Of a DNA stretch of 64,000 nucleotides, positions 12,280-22,345 are shown piece after piece. The position numbers and the translations under genes are program-made. Source of the DNA: Hibiscus mutabilis (lineage: Eukaryota; Streptophyta; Magnoliopsida; Malvales; Malvaceae); the NCBI GenBank assembly GCA_019671005.1, contig CM033717.1, positions 73,825,850 through 73,889,849 of the forward strand, read 5' to 3'. Within the stretch, counting starts at the first letter, position 1. The number at the start of each line of letters is the position of its first letter. The notes below the pieces were generated by a model. The model worked only from the letters and a program-made list of their open reading frames with translations. It did not search any database and was not told where the DNA came from.

Positions 12280-12575
12280 TTTTTTTCTAATACTTATTAA
12301 TATGTGTCCATTTTGTTTAATAATTGTTATTAAGAGCCTTTTTTTTAATATTTGTTATTAATGCTCTAATATTTTTTTAAAATTTGTTATTAAGGGTCTA
12401 TTTTTAAAATTTATTTTTTTAATATTTGTTATTAGGGTCTATTTTTTTCTCAATATTTGTTATTAGAGTCTCAATTTTTTTCAATATTTGCTATTAGGGG
12501 TATACTCTTAAAATTTTAATTTTTTCGATACTTGTTATTAGGGGCGCAATTTTTTCTCAATTTTTTTAGGTTTGC
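12280..12575 (+). repeat. Tandem minisatellite, unit about 30-40 bp
   Basis: Around eight degenerate units of the type 'tttttaatatttgttattagggtcta' follow one another. Units vary by T-run length and substitutions. Confidence 0.75.
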
Positions 12576-12639
12576 ACTTAGGCTAACAAAATCTCAAAAA
12601 CGGGTCCGACTAAACTAAGAAACCTGAAACTAAATCCAT

Positions 12640-13020
12640 AACCCATAAAAGAAGGGCATGGGCCTTAAACCCATAAACTCTAAATTTAAAACTCTATTGT
12701 GTGTGTATTGAATAACGATCATATTTAATAATGAAAAAAATATTCAATATACATGTCGTGTCGCCTAAAGACCACACAATCCTTAGGTTTTAAGGTCAAA
12801 GATTTAGTTTATGATTTAGAGTTTAGGAGCTTAGTTGTAAGATTTAGAATTAGTGGTTTACGTTAGATTGTAGTGTTTAGGGTTTAGAATTTATGTTTTA
12901 GATTTATGACCATGGATTTAGATTGTATTTTCAAAGTATAAACATGCATTTTTGTGTTATTTTTTACATGGTATGTATATATAAAAAAAACAATCTATTG
13001 AATATTACGATCATTTTCTT
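12640..13020. mobile_element. MITE-like inverted-repeat element with CCCTAAA-like core
   Basis: The left part includes 'gtattgaataacgatcatat' and the right part 'ctattgaatattacgatcat', near-complementary in order, around a core of TTTAGGGTTTAG-like sequence. The structure resembles the other telomere-motif MITEs in the window but with different ends. Confidence 0.45.
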
Positions 13021-13295
13021 TTTATTAATTTTATATTATTTTCAGCCTATTAAACAGAAAAAAGAAACAAAATAGTTTTTAAAATAAGTTGAATCTTGCA
13101 AAATCTAAATCTAAGAATTCTTTAGAGGGTTTAAAATTCAGAACTACGAAATTCTAGGGTTTAATGCATGCAGATTGTTTTGGATGAAAACCCTTGAAGC
13201 TTAAGATACCAACACAAACAAATGGAAACTAATCTCCCAAAGAAGATTAGCATGAATAATGAATTGAATCTGCCAAAAGTATATCATTTCTCGTC

Positions 13296-13304
13296 CTATA
13301 AAAC
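13296..13304 (+). promoter_or_regulatory. Putative TATA box of the 91-aa gene
   Basis: The 'cctataaaac' sequence lies about 50 bases before the ATG at 13352, and the leader between them is A/C-rich (CACAACAACACAACC), as in many plant 5' UTRs. Confidence 0.55.
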
Positions 13305-13351
13305 CCTAAAAAATAAACACACAGACCACAAGCACAACAACACAACCAACC

Positions 13352-13627
13352 ATGGCTGAATCATCGTCGAGCCAAGGCAGTAACAAGGTCGAGCCAACGT
13401 TTGCGACAATGGTTTCGAGTCTAGAAATTGAACACAAGTCATTATATCTTAACGAGAACAATGTCGATGCGATCATCAAGCCGCATTTGTCGTCAGTGCA
13501 AATTGCAATGCTCGGGAATGGTGGGAAGATTATGATTCCGGTTACCGGCGATAGAACTAAAGGTTTCTTCTATGTGAATATGATTAGTACTGAGGTTGGT
13601 TATTTTCTAGGTAGAAAAGATGATTGA
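13352..13627 (+). CDS. Unrecognised small protein (91 aa, single exon)
   Basis: A real-looking gene: TATA box about 50 bp upstream, ACCAACCATGG start context and a hydrophilic Ser-rich N terminus (MAESSSSQGSNK) followed by a mixed alpha/beta-like region (residues 20-85) with a central IAMLGNGGKIMIPVTG segment. It has no signal peptide, membrane segment or cysteine. Codon composition is more balanced than the flanks. I do not recognise the family. It could be a lineage-specific small gene or the 5' part of an intron-containing gene, because 'gaggttggttattttctagg' near the 3' end contains both GT and AG dinucleotides. Confidence 0.55.
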   Translation: MAESSSSQGSNKVEPTFATMVSSLEIEHKSLYLNENNVDAIIKPHLSSVQIAMLGNGGKIMIPVTGDRTKGFFYVNMISTEVGYFLGRKDD

Positions 13628-14380
13628 CAAAAACATATTCATGCGAATTTTGAAGTTTTTTTTGGTTGGCACCATAGAATTTTGCATGTTTATCGTGAGT
13701 ATTAGCGATTAATATCTATTTTTAGTTATATGATAAGAGAATAAATGAATGAAAGATATATGAATTATGTTTTTAATAAGAAAAAAGATGAATAAATTAT
13801 CTATATTTTAGTTTATTGTATCATATTAAGGTAAAAGAAATAGGGTTTTGAGAGGTACATCCATTGGATCCAATACATTGTGTATACATACAAAGTTATA
13901 AATTATCGATATGAAATTGGAGATCTCGCAAATTAATTACTATATTAAAACTATATAGTATTATTTTTAACGAATAGTAAAAGTGATGGGTGCACCGGTA
14001 ATCAGAGACGAAGTTAAGATACTGACTCGAGAAGATAATATAATTTACTTAAAACAGTGAAGAAGATAATTCGTAATTATTCTATAATTTTAAACTTATT
14101 CATGGATTGCTGTGTAATATGCTTGTACAAAGCCCGTATTTATAGGGATATAAATAACCATAAAAAATGTACAAGAAAGTGAAAGGTGAAGGGCCATGGA
14201 AAATGAAAGTTGAATAGGCATCCATACACATAATATTATTCATAATATTCCCCTTAAATGTTTATCCGTAAGATATGCATCTTATTAAAATTTTACTTGA
14301 AACATAAATTTTAATTTCATGTGATTTTTAAACTTGCAGTGCTTTTTAGTTTTGTAATTTTTAACCATAGTTGCTTGCTT
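13628..14380. other. Spacer after the 91-aa gene
   Basis: AT-rich sequence that includes the likely 3' UTR of the 91-aa gene. No further gene recognised. Confidence 0.4.
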
Positions 14381-14720
14381 TTTTTGTTTAATCAGCGGTG
14401 ACATTAATTTTGTATTTGTTGTCGATAACTGGTGATTCATATTTATTTTATTTTCATTTATTTGTCTTATTTTTTTTCTTCGCATATTTTGTTGTACTTT
14501 CTTCTGCTTCTGTGGCACGTTTCTCTACATTCTATGGCACGTCTCTATCTTATGGCACGCTTCTATGGTTACTTTTGCAGGTTTTTGGTGTTCATACGAT
14601 GATCCTCACATCGCTTGTCTCTGATTCGTGTTTGTTAGTGGTCACGTAAATTTTGATCCCCTTTTGGGTTGTTTGTCGATATAATCTATAGCGAATAGTC
14701 GTTTTTTGAGAATAGGCGTG
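14380..14720 (-). repeat. Dispersed repeat family, inverted degenerate copy
   Basis: Read on the minus strand, this stretch gives 'gtgccataga'-type motifs and a 'gtgaccac' block like those of the copies at 11.8 and 34.8 kb. The similarity is partial and was judged by eye. Confidence 0.4.
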
Positions 14721-16088
14721 AAAGGTTGTTGCCGATTTTGAGGATTTATTCTAGTTTGTGTTTTGACAACTCCCCGTGAACCTTTCATACAATAGATCGT
14801 AAAGTTTTTCTTTGGTGTAAAGAGGAGTGTCTAATATGACTGATGCAGCGCTTATCTTTTTTTTTATATTTATGATTTTTTTAATTGTTCTTTTGGATGT
14901 TCTAAAACCTCCATTATGTTTATGTTCTGATCTTATTTTAATTTTCAATAAAGTTGCTTGGTTAATGTGTCGAAAAAAACCCAATAAATAGTAATCGGCC
15001 GAAATTATTCATTCCAATAAATTAGAAATTAGACGGAACGAAATACTAACTTTTAAAAATTATATTAATTTTTTAAAAAAATATTTCACAATAAAAATAA
15101 AAAATTTCCACTAATACTTTAATTTTAGATTTTAAAACATAATTTTAGGATTAAAAGTTTAAAAGTTGTACTTAAAATTTCAAATTTATAGTAATATGAT
15201 TAAAATTTTAAATTCTAATAATAAATTTTAAATTCTAAACCACTAAACATTTAACTTCCATAAACCATAACTTGTTTTCAACAAACCCGATAAGATTATT
15301 TTAGAAAGTTTGACCAATGGGGCTCAAAACGAAGCCCGTTAAGGAATGAAAAACAGTTAAACTTGAAAATGAACCGTAATTTATTCACGTATAAGGTATT
15401 CGTTCATATTTATTTATTAAAATAATAAACAAACGTAAATAATCATAAACGATCAAATATTAAAAATATATGTAAATAAAATTAAAAGACCATAATCTTT
15501 TATAAAAAATAAACATGAATAAATTAAACGAACTTTTTATTTATGTTTGTTCATATAAAAAATCTTGTTTTTTTTTTCTTGTTCGTCCCTAAATATTTAG
15601 TAGAAAGCCCGTGCCATCATCAACATAAAAACAATTCCAGTAGATTGCCCCTCAATTCAAATCAATTTTAAATTTAAGTTTAAAACAAAATTCAAATCAA
15701 CTCTAAAATTGGAACATCTGGAATCGAAAAAAGCAAATTAAGAACCGAATGAAAATCAGAGCAAATAGAAATTTCCAATATTCTTCTCAAGAATTTCATG
15801 AGGATTTTACAAAAGGCAAAATCCATAACACCAACAATAAACATAAACAGAAAAGTCAGAAACAAAGATCAAAGATCCACCCAAAGACCACAATTATATT
15901 CGAAAATTCCTAAAAACTACAAATATCCTCAAACGAGCTCACAACATCCATCCCTATTTCTGCCCAAACTCTGCCCCATTTAATAACCGAAAATTTTAAG
16001 GTGACAACACAAACCCAACGGAGCTGAAAACGAAAAAAGCAGCAGAAGATGTGGAAAGCCCTCTCGCACTGAAATAGAGTATCCCCCT
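14721..16088. other. Spacer downstream of the Ran gene
   Basis: AT-rich sequence with a CGTTTGTTTATTT-type patch at 15370-15590 (like 8.4-8.9 kb). The segment from about 15600 to 16088 is less repetitive; its last part probably contains the Ran 3' UTR. No other gene recognised. Confidence 0.45.
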
Positions 16089-17876
16089 CTATTCAAATGC
16101 ATCGTCATCGTCATCCGGAAGAGGCTGACTGGCTGCCGCTGCAAGCTCAGCCTCATGCCTATAAACAAACCAATCAATCAACTCGCATGTTACTAAATGC
16201 CAGGGAACAAAAAAGATAAATCAAAAAATAAGTATCGAAAGGATTATCGTACTGTTGCTGGGCAGCCAAGTCAATGTGAACTTCAGGAGGAGCAAGAGCA
16301 GGAGACTCAACAAAATGAAGATTAGGATCACTGAAATAGTCAAAACATCATTCGATATCAGGCACCTATCAAGGAATCGACATTAAACAATACGCTTGTG
16401 CAACAAAAGGCAACATTATATTACCCAGCGAGCTTCCTGGCAAGGTACAAGAAAGGCTTCTCGAAATTGTAGTTACTCTTGGCAGAAATTTCGTAGTATT
16501 GCAGGTTCTTCTTCCTGTGGAATGTGACCTGTTTAGCCTTGACCTGCCTGTTCTTTACATCAACCTTGTTACCGCAGAGAACAATAGGAATATTCTCACA
16601 CACCCTGCATTGGCAAACCAAAATTGTTACATAAAGCTATTACAAACAAAAACCATAAACAAGTAAAGATTGTCCATCTAAACACACCTGCAAAGATCAC
16701 GATGCCATGTAGGAACATTCTTGTATGTCAACCGGGCAGTAACATCAAACATAATAATGGCACATTGTCCATGGATGCTGCAACACGTAACAAAAAACCA
16801 TAAAAACAGCACTCAACAATGCAATAAAATTATAAACAAAAATGCAATATGTATAACATACTCATCAAAGCAATAAAAGCTATAAAGGGTTGTGGCATAA
16901 GCCAATTCGGTACATAAAATTAAACGTGCACCTCAAAACCCTAGCTAAAAACAAGAACATCATAGAGTTTATATGATAAAACTAAAAGGACATTCATCTG
17001 TATTACTCATCAACAATGGCGGATAACTCGACAATTAATGGAAAAGGTGCAATCCATAAAATGACTTACTAGTAACCATCTCTGAGACCACCAAACTTCT
17101 CTTGTCCAGCAGTATCCCAGCAGTAAAACCGGATTTTCCCACAGTTAGTGAAGAAGTCCAGTGGGTGAACCTCCACACCAATGGTTGCTGCAAATTCAAA
17201 ATGATAAAACACTTAAGCACACATTTATATCAAGGCACTCAATTTTCACAAACAGTTTAATCAAACAGAACTGAAACCGAAACGATGTTCTTAAATCACT
17301 TACGCTCGTATTTCTTTTCAAACTCTCCGGTTAGATGCCGCTTCACGAAAGTGGTCTTTCCTGCACATATCACATAAAGTTAAAGCAAGTCCAAAACAAT
17401 GCGTCCACTAAATCAAAAGCTGGAGACAAAAAACATATATTCAAGAGTAAACAAACATATTTATATTGCAGTGTTAAAATGTATACAGATCAAAACCCGT
17501 GGAAAAGAAAAAATATATAATAATACTATATTCCACTTAATATATCTTTTAATTCAAAATATGTAGCAATTAACATCGAATAATACCAGTTCGACCTTCA
17601 AACAAGTAAACCGCATCGAATAAAACCTTGTAAATCGATCTACGAGAAAATGAAAATGAAATTACCAGTTCCTCCATCGCCGACGATGACGAGCTTGAAG
17701 CTCGGATAATCAACAGTTTGCTGGTTGGGCAAAGCCTGCACAATGAATCAACGACGGAAAAGAAAAATCAAGATCCATCAGGAAAAACTAAAACCCTAGA
17801 TCATAGTTAAGATACTGAAACAACAAAATGATAAAAAAAAAATGAAAATTAAGATAGAGATCGAAGATTTCACCAT
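16089..17876 (-). CDS. RAN: Ran GTPase (nuclear transport), 221 aa, 8 exons
   Basis: Deduced exons, in transcription order: 17876-17874 (the ATG alone), 17735-17666, 17360-17304, 17187-17070, 16777-16688, 16604-16425, 16330-16253 and 16158-16089. All splice sites are GT-AG and phases agree, giving exactly 221 codons plus stop, the usual plant Ran length. Visible motifs: P-loop GDGGTGKT (about residues 18-25), effector/switch I region [14 protein letters not shown], switch [19 protein letters not shown], base-binding NKVD (about 123-126) and SAK (about 150-152), and the acidic C terminus ending DDDDDAFE. Ran cycles between GTP and GDP to drive importin/exportin transport through nuclear pores and spindle assembly. 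An intron directly after the ATG is a notable feature of this gene. Confidence 0.97.
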
Positions 17877-17985
17877 CGATTGCTGCACAACTGAGAGGAG
17901 AAATGAAACTGCAAATCTTGCGTTTGTTTGGCGAAATCTGAGAGATCGGAATGCGAGTGAATTGGAAGACGGCGACAGCCAAAGG

Positions 17986-17998
17986 GGCTTTATAAGAG
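17986..17998 (-). promoter_or_regulatory. Putative TATA box of the Ran gene
   Basis: On the minus strand the sequence reads 'cttataaagcc', about 115 bases before the start codon, which would leave a 5' UTR of roughly 80-90 bases. Position and sequence only; no transcript data. Confidence 0.45.
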
Positions 17999-18378
17999 TG
18001 AGGGCTTTTGTGTAGGCTTAAAGCTCTTTGCTCTTGGAACCCGGCTTTAAATTGACGCAACTCTCTGTGCCGTTGGATTAATCTCCACCATTTTTCTCCT
18101 ATCATCTAAATCCTCTGCACCGTTGGATCATTTCTCCCATTATGCCGCGCTACTGCCTTCATTTGGATTTTGATTTTTGAGGGAGTGAATGGTATTTTGG
18201 TCAATATCGTTTTTGGTATTTTAAAAAAGAAACGTACGCCATTGCCAGCTCAAGCTTACTTTCAAAGCAAATTCAAACTTCTTTTTTTTATTATCCCTTT
18301 TTATTATTTTAGGTTATTGAATTTATTACGAGAATGACTTTTAAAACTCAGTTTACATTAGGAGATTATATAGTTATG

Positions 18379-18654
18379 GTAAAATTTTGATACACAAGCT
18401 TGTATAAAATTAATTTTACACAAGTATGTGTATTTACATTATAAAAATCTAAATCTTAAATTTCTAATCCTAACCTTAAAAAACTAAACCTCACACTCTA
18501 AACCCTAAACCATAAATTATAAACATTAACCTTGAATTCTAAACCTTACAACCTAAACCCCTAAACTTTAAACTCTAAACTAAAACCCTAACCTCTAAAA
18601 CTAAAAGACACGTGGAAACTAAAGTTTACACGGCCTGTGTATCAAAGTTTTTTC
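18379..18654. mobile_element. MITE-like element with CCCTAAA core
   Basis: Ends 'aaaattttgatacacaagct' and 'cggcctgtgtatcaaagttt' form the same terminal inverted repeat as the element at 7.49 kb. The core carries CTAAACCCTAAACC-type repeats. It lies upstream of the Ran gene. Confidence 0.75.
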
Positions 18655-18894
18655 CATATAGTTAATTGGGTTAATATTCTTTAATACTTCTCAGTTAACA
18701 TCTCTTAGATATTTAAGTTTGAATGCATTTTATTGTAATTGCTTTTGGATTAGGGATTTGAGAGAAATATGGTTAGTATTAAAATTGTATGGGAACATAT
18801 ATTTAGGATGAATTAATGATATTTTGATAGAGATGATAAAAGTTTGAGAATCCCAAATAAGAAAGGCTTATATATCATATTAGTACTTAAAATA

Positions 18895-20400
18895 TAGGGT
18901 AAACTATACAAATGACCACCGATCTTTAGGGTTGGTGTCGAAATGGCCACCGATCTTTTAATTTTGTCAAAATGACCACTCAACTATTGATATGGTTCCA
19001 ATATAGCCACCAGCCGTTAAAACCTAACAGAGAGGCTGACGTGGCAGTTAAAATAAAATTGTATAATTACGTATTTAGTCTCCGTTATTTACACATTTAA
19101 TCAATTTGGTCCTAATTTTAATTTAATAAAATAAATTGATTATTTAATTAGGTGTCACCATATTGGAGGGGGAAATGGAATTGGAGGCTAGGGGAATCGA
19201 ACCAAGGAGCTCCAAGCAATGGGAGCAATATGCTTGCCACTAGGTCAAGCCTTTTTCATGATATAAAACACAACTTTTTATATATGTTTTATACCGTTTT
19301 GATGCCCAAAAAAATGAAGGGGAAAATAGCATCAAGGGGATTTGAACACAGACATTGTATTGTAAGTTAGTGTATGCTTGCCACTAGAACAAGCATATTT
19401 TTATGATATAAAATACAATATTTAATATATATGGTATCCAGTTGTTGATGCCTGGAAAAATAAGGAAATGTGGTTTTAGGAAACTCGAACATGACATACT
19501 TATGATACACAAAAACATCTAACCCAATTAAATAAATCTAATAATTAAATTAAAGTTAACAATATTTTGTATATATTTTAAATTATAGTTTAAACTGAGA
19601 AACCGAGATTTAATCTTCATTTAGCAAATTTGTATATAATTCGTGAATTTGTATTTGCTAAATGAAGATTAAATCTCGGTTTCTCAGTTTAAACTATAAT
19701 TTTTAAACTATAATTAAAACATATACAAAATATTGTTAACTTTAATTTAATTATTAGATTTATTTAATTGGGTTAGATGTTTTTGTGTAGCATAAGTATG
19801 TCATGTTCAAGTTTCCTAAAACCACATTTCCTTCTTTTTCCAGGCATTAACAACTGGATAATATATATATATATATATTAAATATTATATTTTATATCAT
19901 AAAAATATGCTTGTTCCAGTGGCAAGTATACACTATCTTACAATACAAGGTATTGTGTTAGAATCACCTTGATGCCATTTTCCCCTTCATTTTTCTGTGC
20001 ATCAAACCGGTATAAAACATATACAAAAAGTTGTGTTTTATATCATGAAAATGGCTTGTCCCAGTGGCAAGCATACTGCTCCCATTGCTTGGAGGTCATT
20101 GGTTCGATTCCCCTAGCCTCCAATTTCATTTCCCCCTTAAATTAAATAAAAATAAATAAATCCCTCCAATAAGGTGGTGACACGTGTCAATTTATTTTAT
20201 TAAATTAAAATTAGGACCAATTTGATTAAATGTATAAATAACGGGGACTAAATGCGTAATTATACAATTTTCTTTTAACTGCCACGTCAGCCTCTCCGTT
20301 AGGTTTTAACTGCTGGTGGCTATATTGGAACCATATCAATAGTTGAGGGGTCATTTTGACAAAATTAAAAGATCGGTGGTCATTTGTGTAGTTTACCCTA
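18895..20400. mobile_element. 1.5 kb foldback element with tRNA-like segments
   Basis: The two halves are near-complementary around a centre at about 19640: 'tagggtaaactatacaaatg' at the left end matches 'catttgtgtagtttacccta' at the right end, and the complementarity continues inward for about 700 bases per arm. The flanks are 'aaata' on both sides, a possible 5-bp target duplication; removing the element leaves a continuous copy of the surrounding repeat. Each arm holds about three modules that look like degenerate tRNA genes, the clearest at 20050-20115, with an A-box-like 'gtcccagtggcaag' and a B-box-like 'ggttcgattcc'. No protein is encoded. Confidence 0.8.
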
Positions 20401-20625
20401 AAATATACTAACTTTTTATTTTGGTACCTAAAATATTTTTGGTCAAAATAAATACTTAAAGTATACTTTTTAGTTAAATTAGGTACCTAAAGTATATTTT
20501 TTGATCAAAATAGGTACCTAAAATATTTTTTCGTCAGAGTAAGTACCTAAAGTATATTTTTTGGTCAAAATAAGTACCTAAAGTATATTTTTTCTTTAAA
20601 ATAGACACATAATGTATTTTTTAAT

Positions 20626-20999
20626 TAGGGTAATAATTATATACAGAAGCGATTGCGAAAACTTTTTTACACAAACGCCTTAGTTTTAGGGGTTAAGGAC
20701 TCTGTTTAAGGTTTAAAGTTTAGGGTTTAAGTGTATTAGTTTTAAATTTAGGGGTTGTTGATAGAATTTTGGGTTTAGGGTTAAAATTTAGGGTTTATAG
20801 GTCAAAAACCTAAATCCATATCCATATTACCCTAAAACCTAAACCTTGATCCTAAACTCTAAACCCTAAATTCTAACCATGAACCTTAAATTCTAAACTC
20901 CAACACTAAAACTCCTAAACTCTAAACCCTAAACCATATAATTGAGGCACTTATAGAAACAAAAAAGTTTTCACCACCGGTGTATAGGATAATAATCCT
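20626..20999. mobile_element. MITE-like element with CCCTAAA core (second TIR type)
   Basis: Left 'gggtaataattatatacaga' and right 'gtgtataggataataatcc' are imperfect inverted repeats, followed inward by 'gaaaacttttttacac' and its counterpart 'aaaaaagttttcacc'. The core alternates TTTAGGGTTT and AAACCCTAAA blocks. Confidence 0.6.
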
Positions 21000-21344
21000 T
21001 TTAATTAATGTCAAATGACAATTTTTAGGAACCTATATAAAAAAATTGTATATTTTAAGTACCTATTTTGACTTAAAATTACTTTAGATACCTAATTTGA
21101 CGAAAAAATATTTTAGGTACCTATTTTGACAAAAAAAAATTATACTTTAGGCACCTAGTTTAACCCAAAAATATACTTTAGGTACTTATTTTGACCAAAA
21201 AATACTTTAGGTGCCAAAATGAGCCAATAAGAAAAGTAAAAATTTCAATTACAACATAAGAACAAATGTGAGATGTAAAAAAAAAAGCTTAATGTGCTTT
21301 GAATTACGGTTTTCATGTTTTTGTTAATTTTTAACTATTTAATG

Positions 21345-21640
21345 TAATATATTTTGGATAATTTTTATACACCGACAGTAAAAAATTAAAAAATTTCACA
21401 AACGCCTCAGTTTTATAGTTTAAGTATTTAATTTAGGGTATATGATTTAAAATTTAGGGATTGTAGTTAGAATTTAGAATTTACATGTTAAAACCTAAAT
21501 CCTCACCACATCATCCTAAAAACTAAACTCTAACCTATAAACTATAAATTCTAACAACTGTCACTAAATTATAAACTCCTACAACTAAACCCGTAAACCT
21601 TAAAACTAAAATTTTTGTGAAAATTATTTTTTATTATTAA
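21345..21640. mobile_element. Degenerate MITE-like element with CCCTAAA-like core
   Basis: 'ggataatttttatacaccga' and 'aatttcacaaacgcctcag' at the left resemble the element at 20.63 kb. The right end is weak. Probably an older copy. Confidence 0.45.
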
Positions 21641-22345
21641 TTTAATTAATATTAATTTTCTTATTAATCAAACCGATCATTTAAACATCGCTTTTTCAAC
21701 AATAATATTCAAAACATTCAACCTTGCTATTACACCCATTAGCACTACTAAGTCAATAAAAAGTTAATATCCTGATATGCACATTTTTAGTTATTTCTTG
21801 ATTATTCTTTATTTATCTTAAATTCTGTAATTCGTGATGTTAATTATGGTTAATAATATATATATATATATATTTGCTTAAAATTGCTTAAAAAGGATTA
21901 CACCTGGTAATATCTCTTGAAGAATATTATTTTTATAGATTGTTTTAACACGATGAAATATTAAACTTCTTAGGCAAGGTTTGATTTTTTAAATTTTTTG
22001 TATTTTATATAATAATTTTTGTATTATAAAAATAGTTTAATTTGTTTTATCAAAAAAAATATTTCTACATAGATATTTTTATTTCCAACAAAAATCAAAT
22101 TTAAATGAAATTATAAATTCAAGGGTTTCTTTTCTTCTATTTGTAACAAATATATTATTATCCCTAAAACAGCCTATCAAACGGTGGGCGACACCAAAGA
22201 AGAAAAAGCCAGACAAGAATTACTACTCGATCTTTTCATCTAGATCACGGCTAGGGCTAAACCCGCCATCTTCACTTCCCGCTGAACGTATATCTCCTCC
22301 CAATTCCCAAACCTATCTAAATACTCCGTTTATTCAAACTACGCC
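21641..22345. other. Upstream region of the 76-aa membrane protein gene
   Basis: AT-rich DNA followed by a less AT-rich stretch from about 22170 that probably contains the promoter and 5' UTR of the next gene. No TATA box stands out. Confidence 0.4.

Larger units (their letters stand above)
18870..21240. repeat. Second inverted-repeat element, host of two nested insertions
   Basis: Outside the foldback, arms made of many 'ttaggtacctattttgac' units (about 30-36 bp period) occur at 20401-20640 and, inverted, at 21000-21240. The left terminus is interrupted by the 18895-20400 foldback and the middle by a CCCTAAA-type MITE. Confidence 0.6.

Noticed and set aside
20050..20115. tRNA gene
   Set aside because: A- and B-box-like sequences are present but I could not draw a complete cloverleaf; treated as a tRNA-like part of the foldback element.
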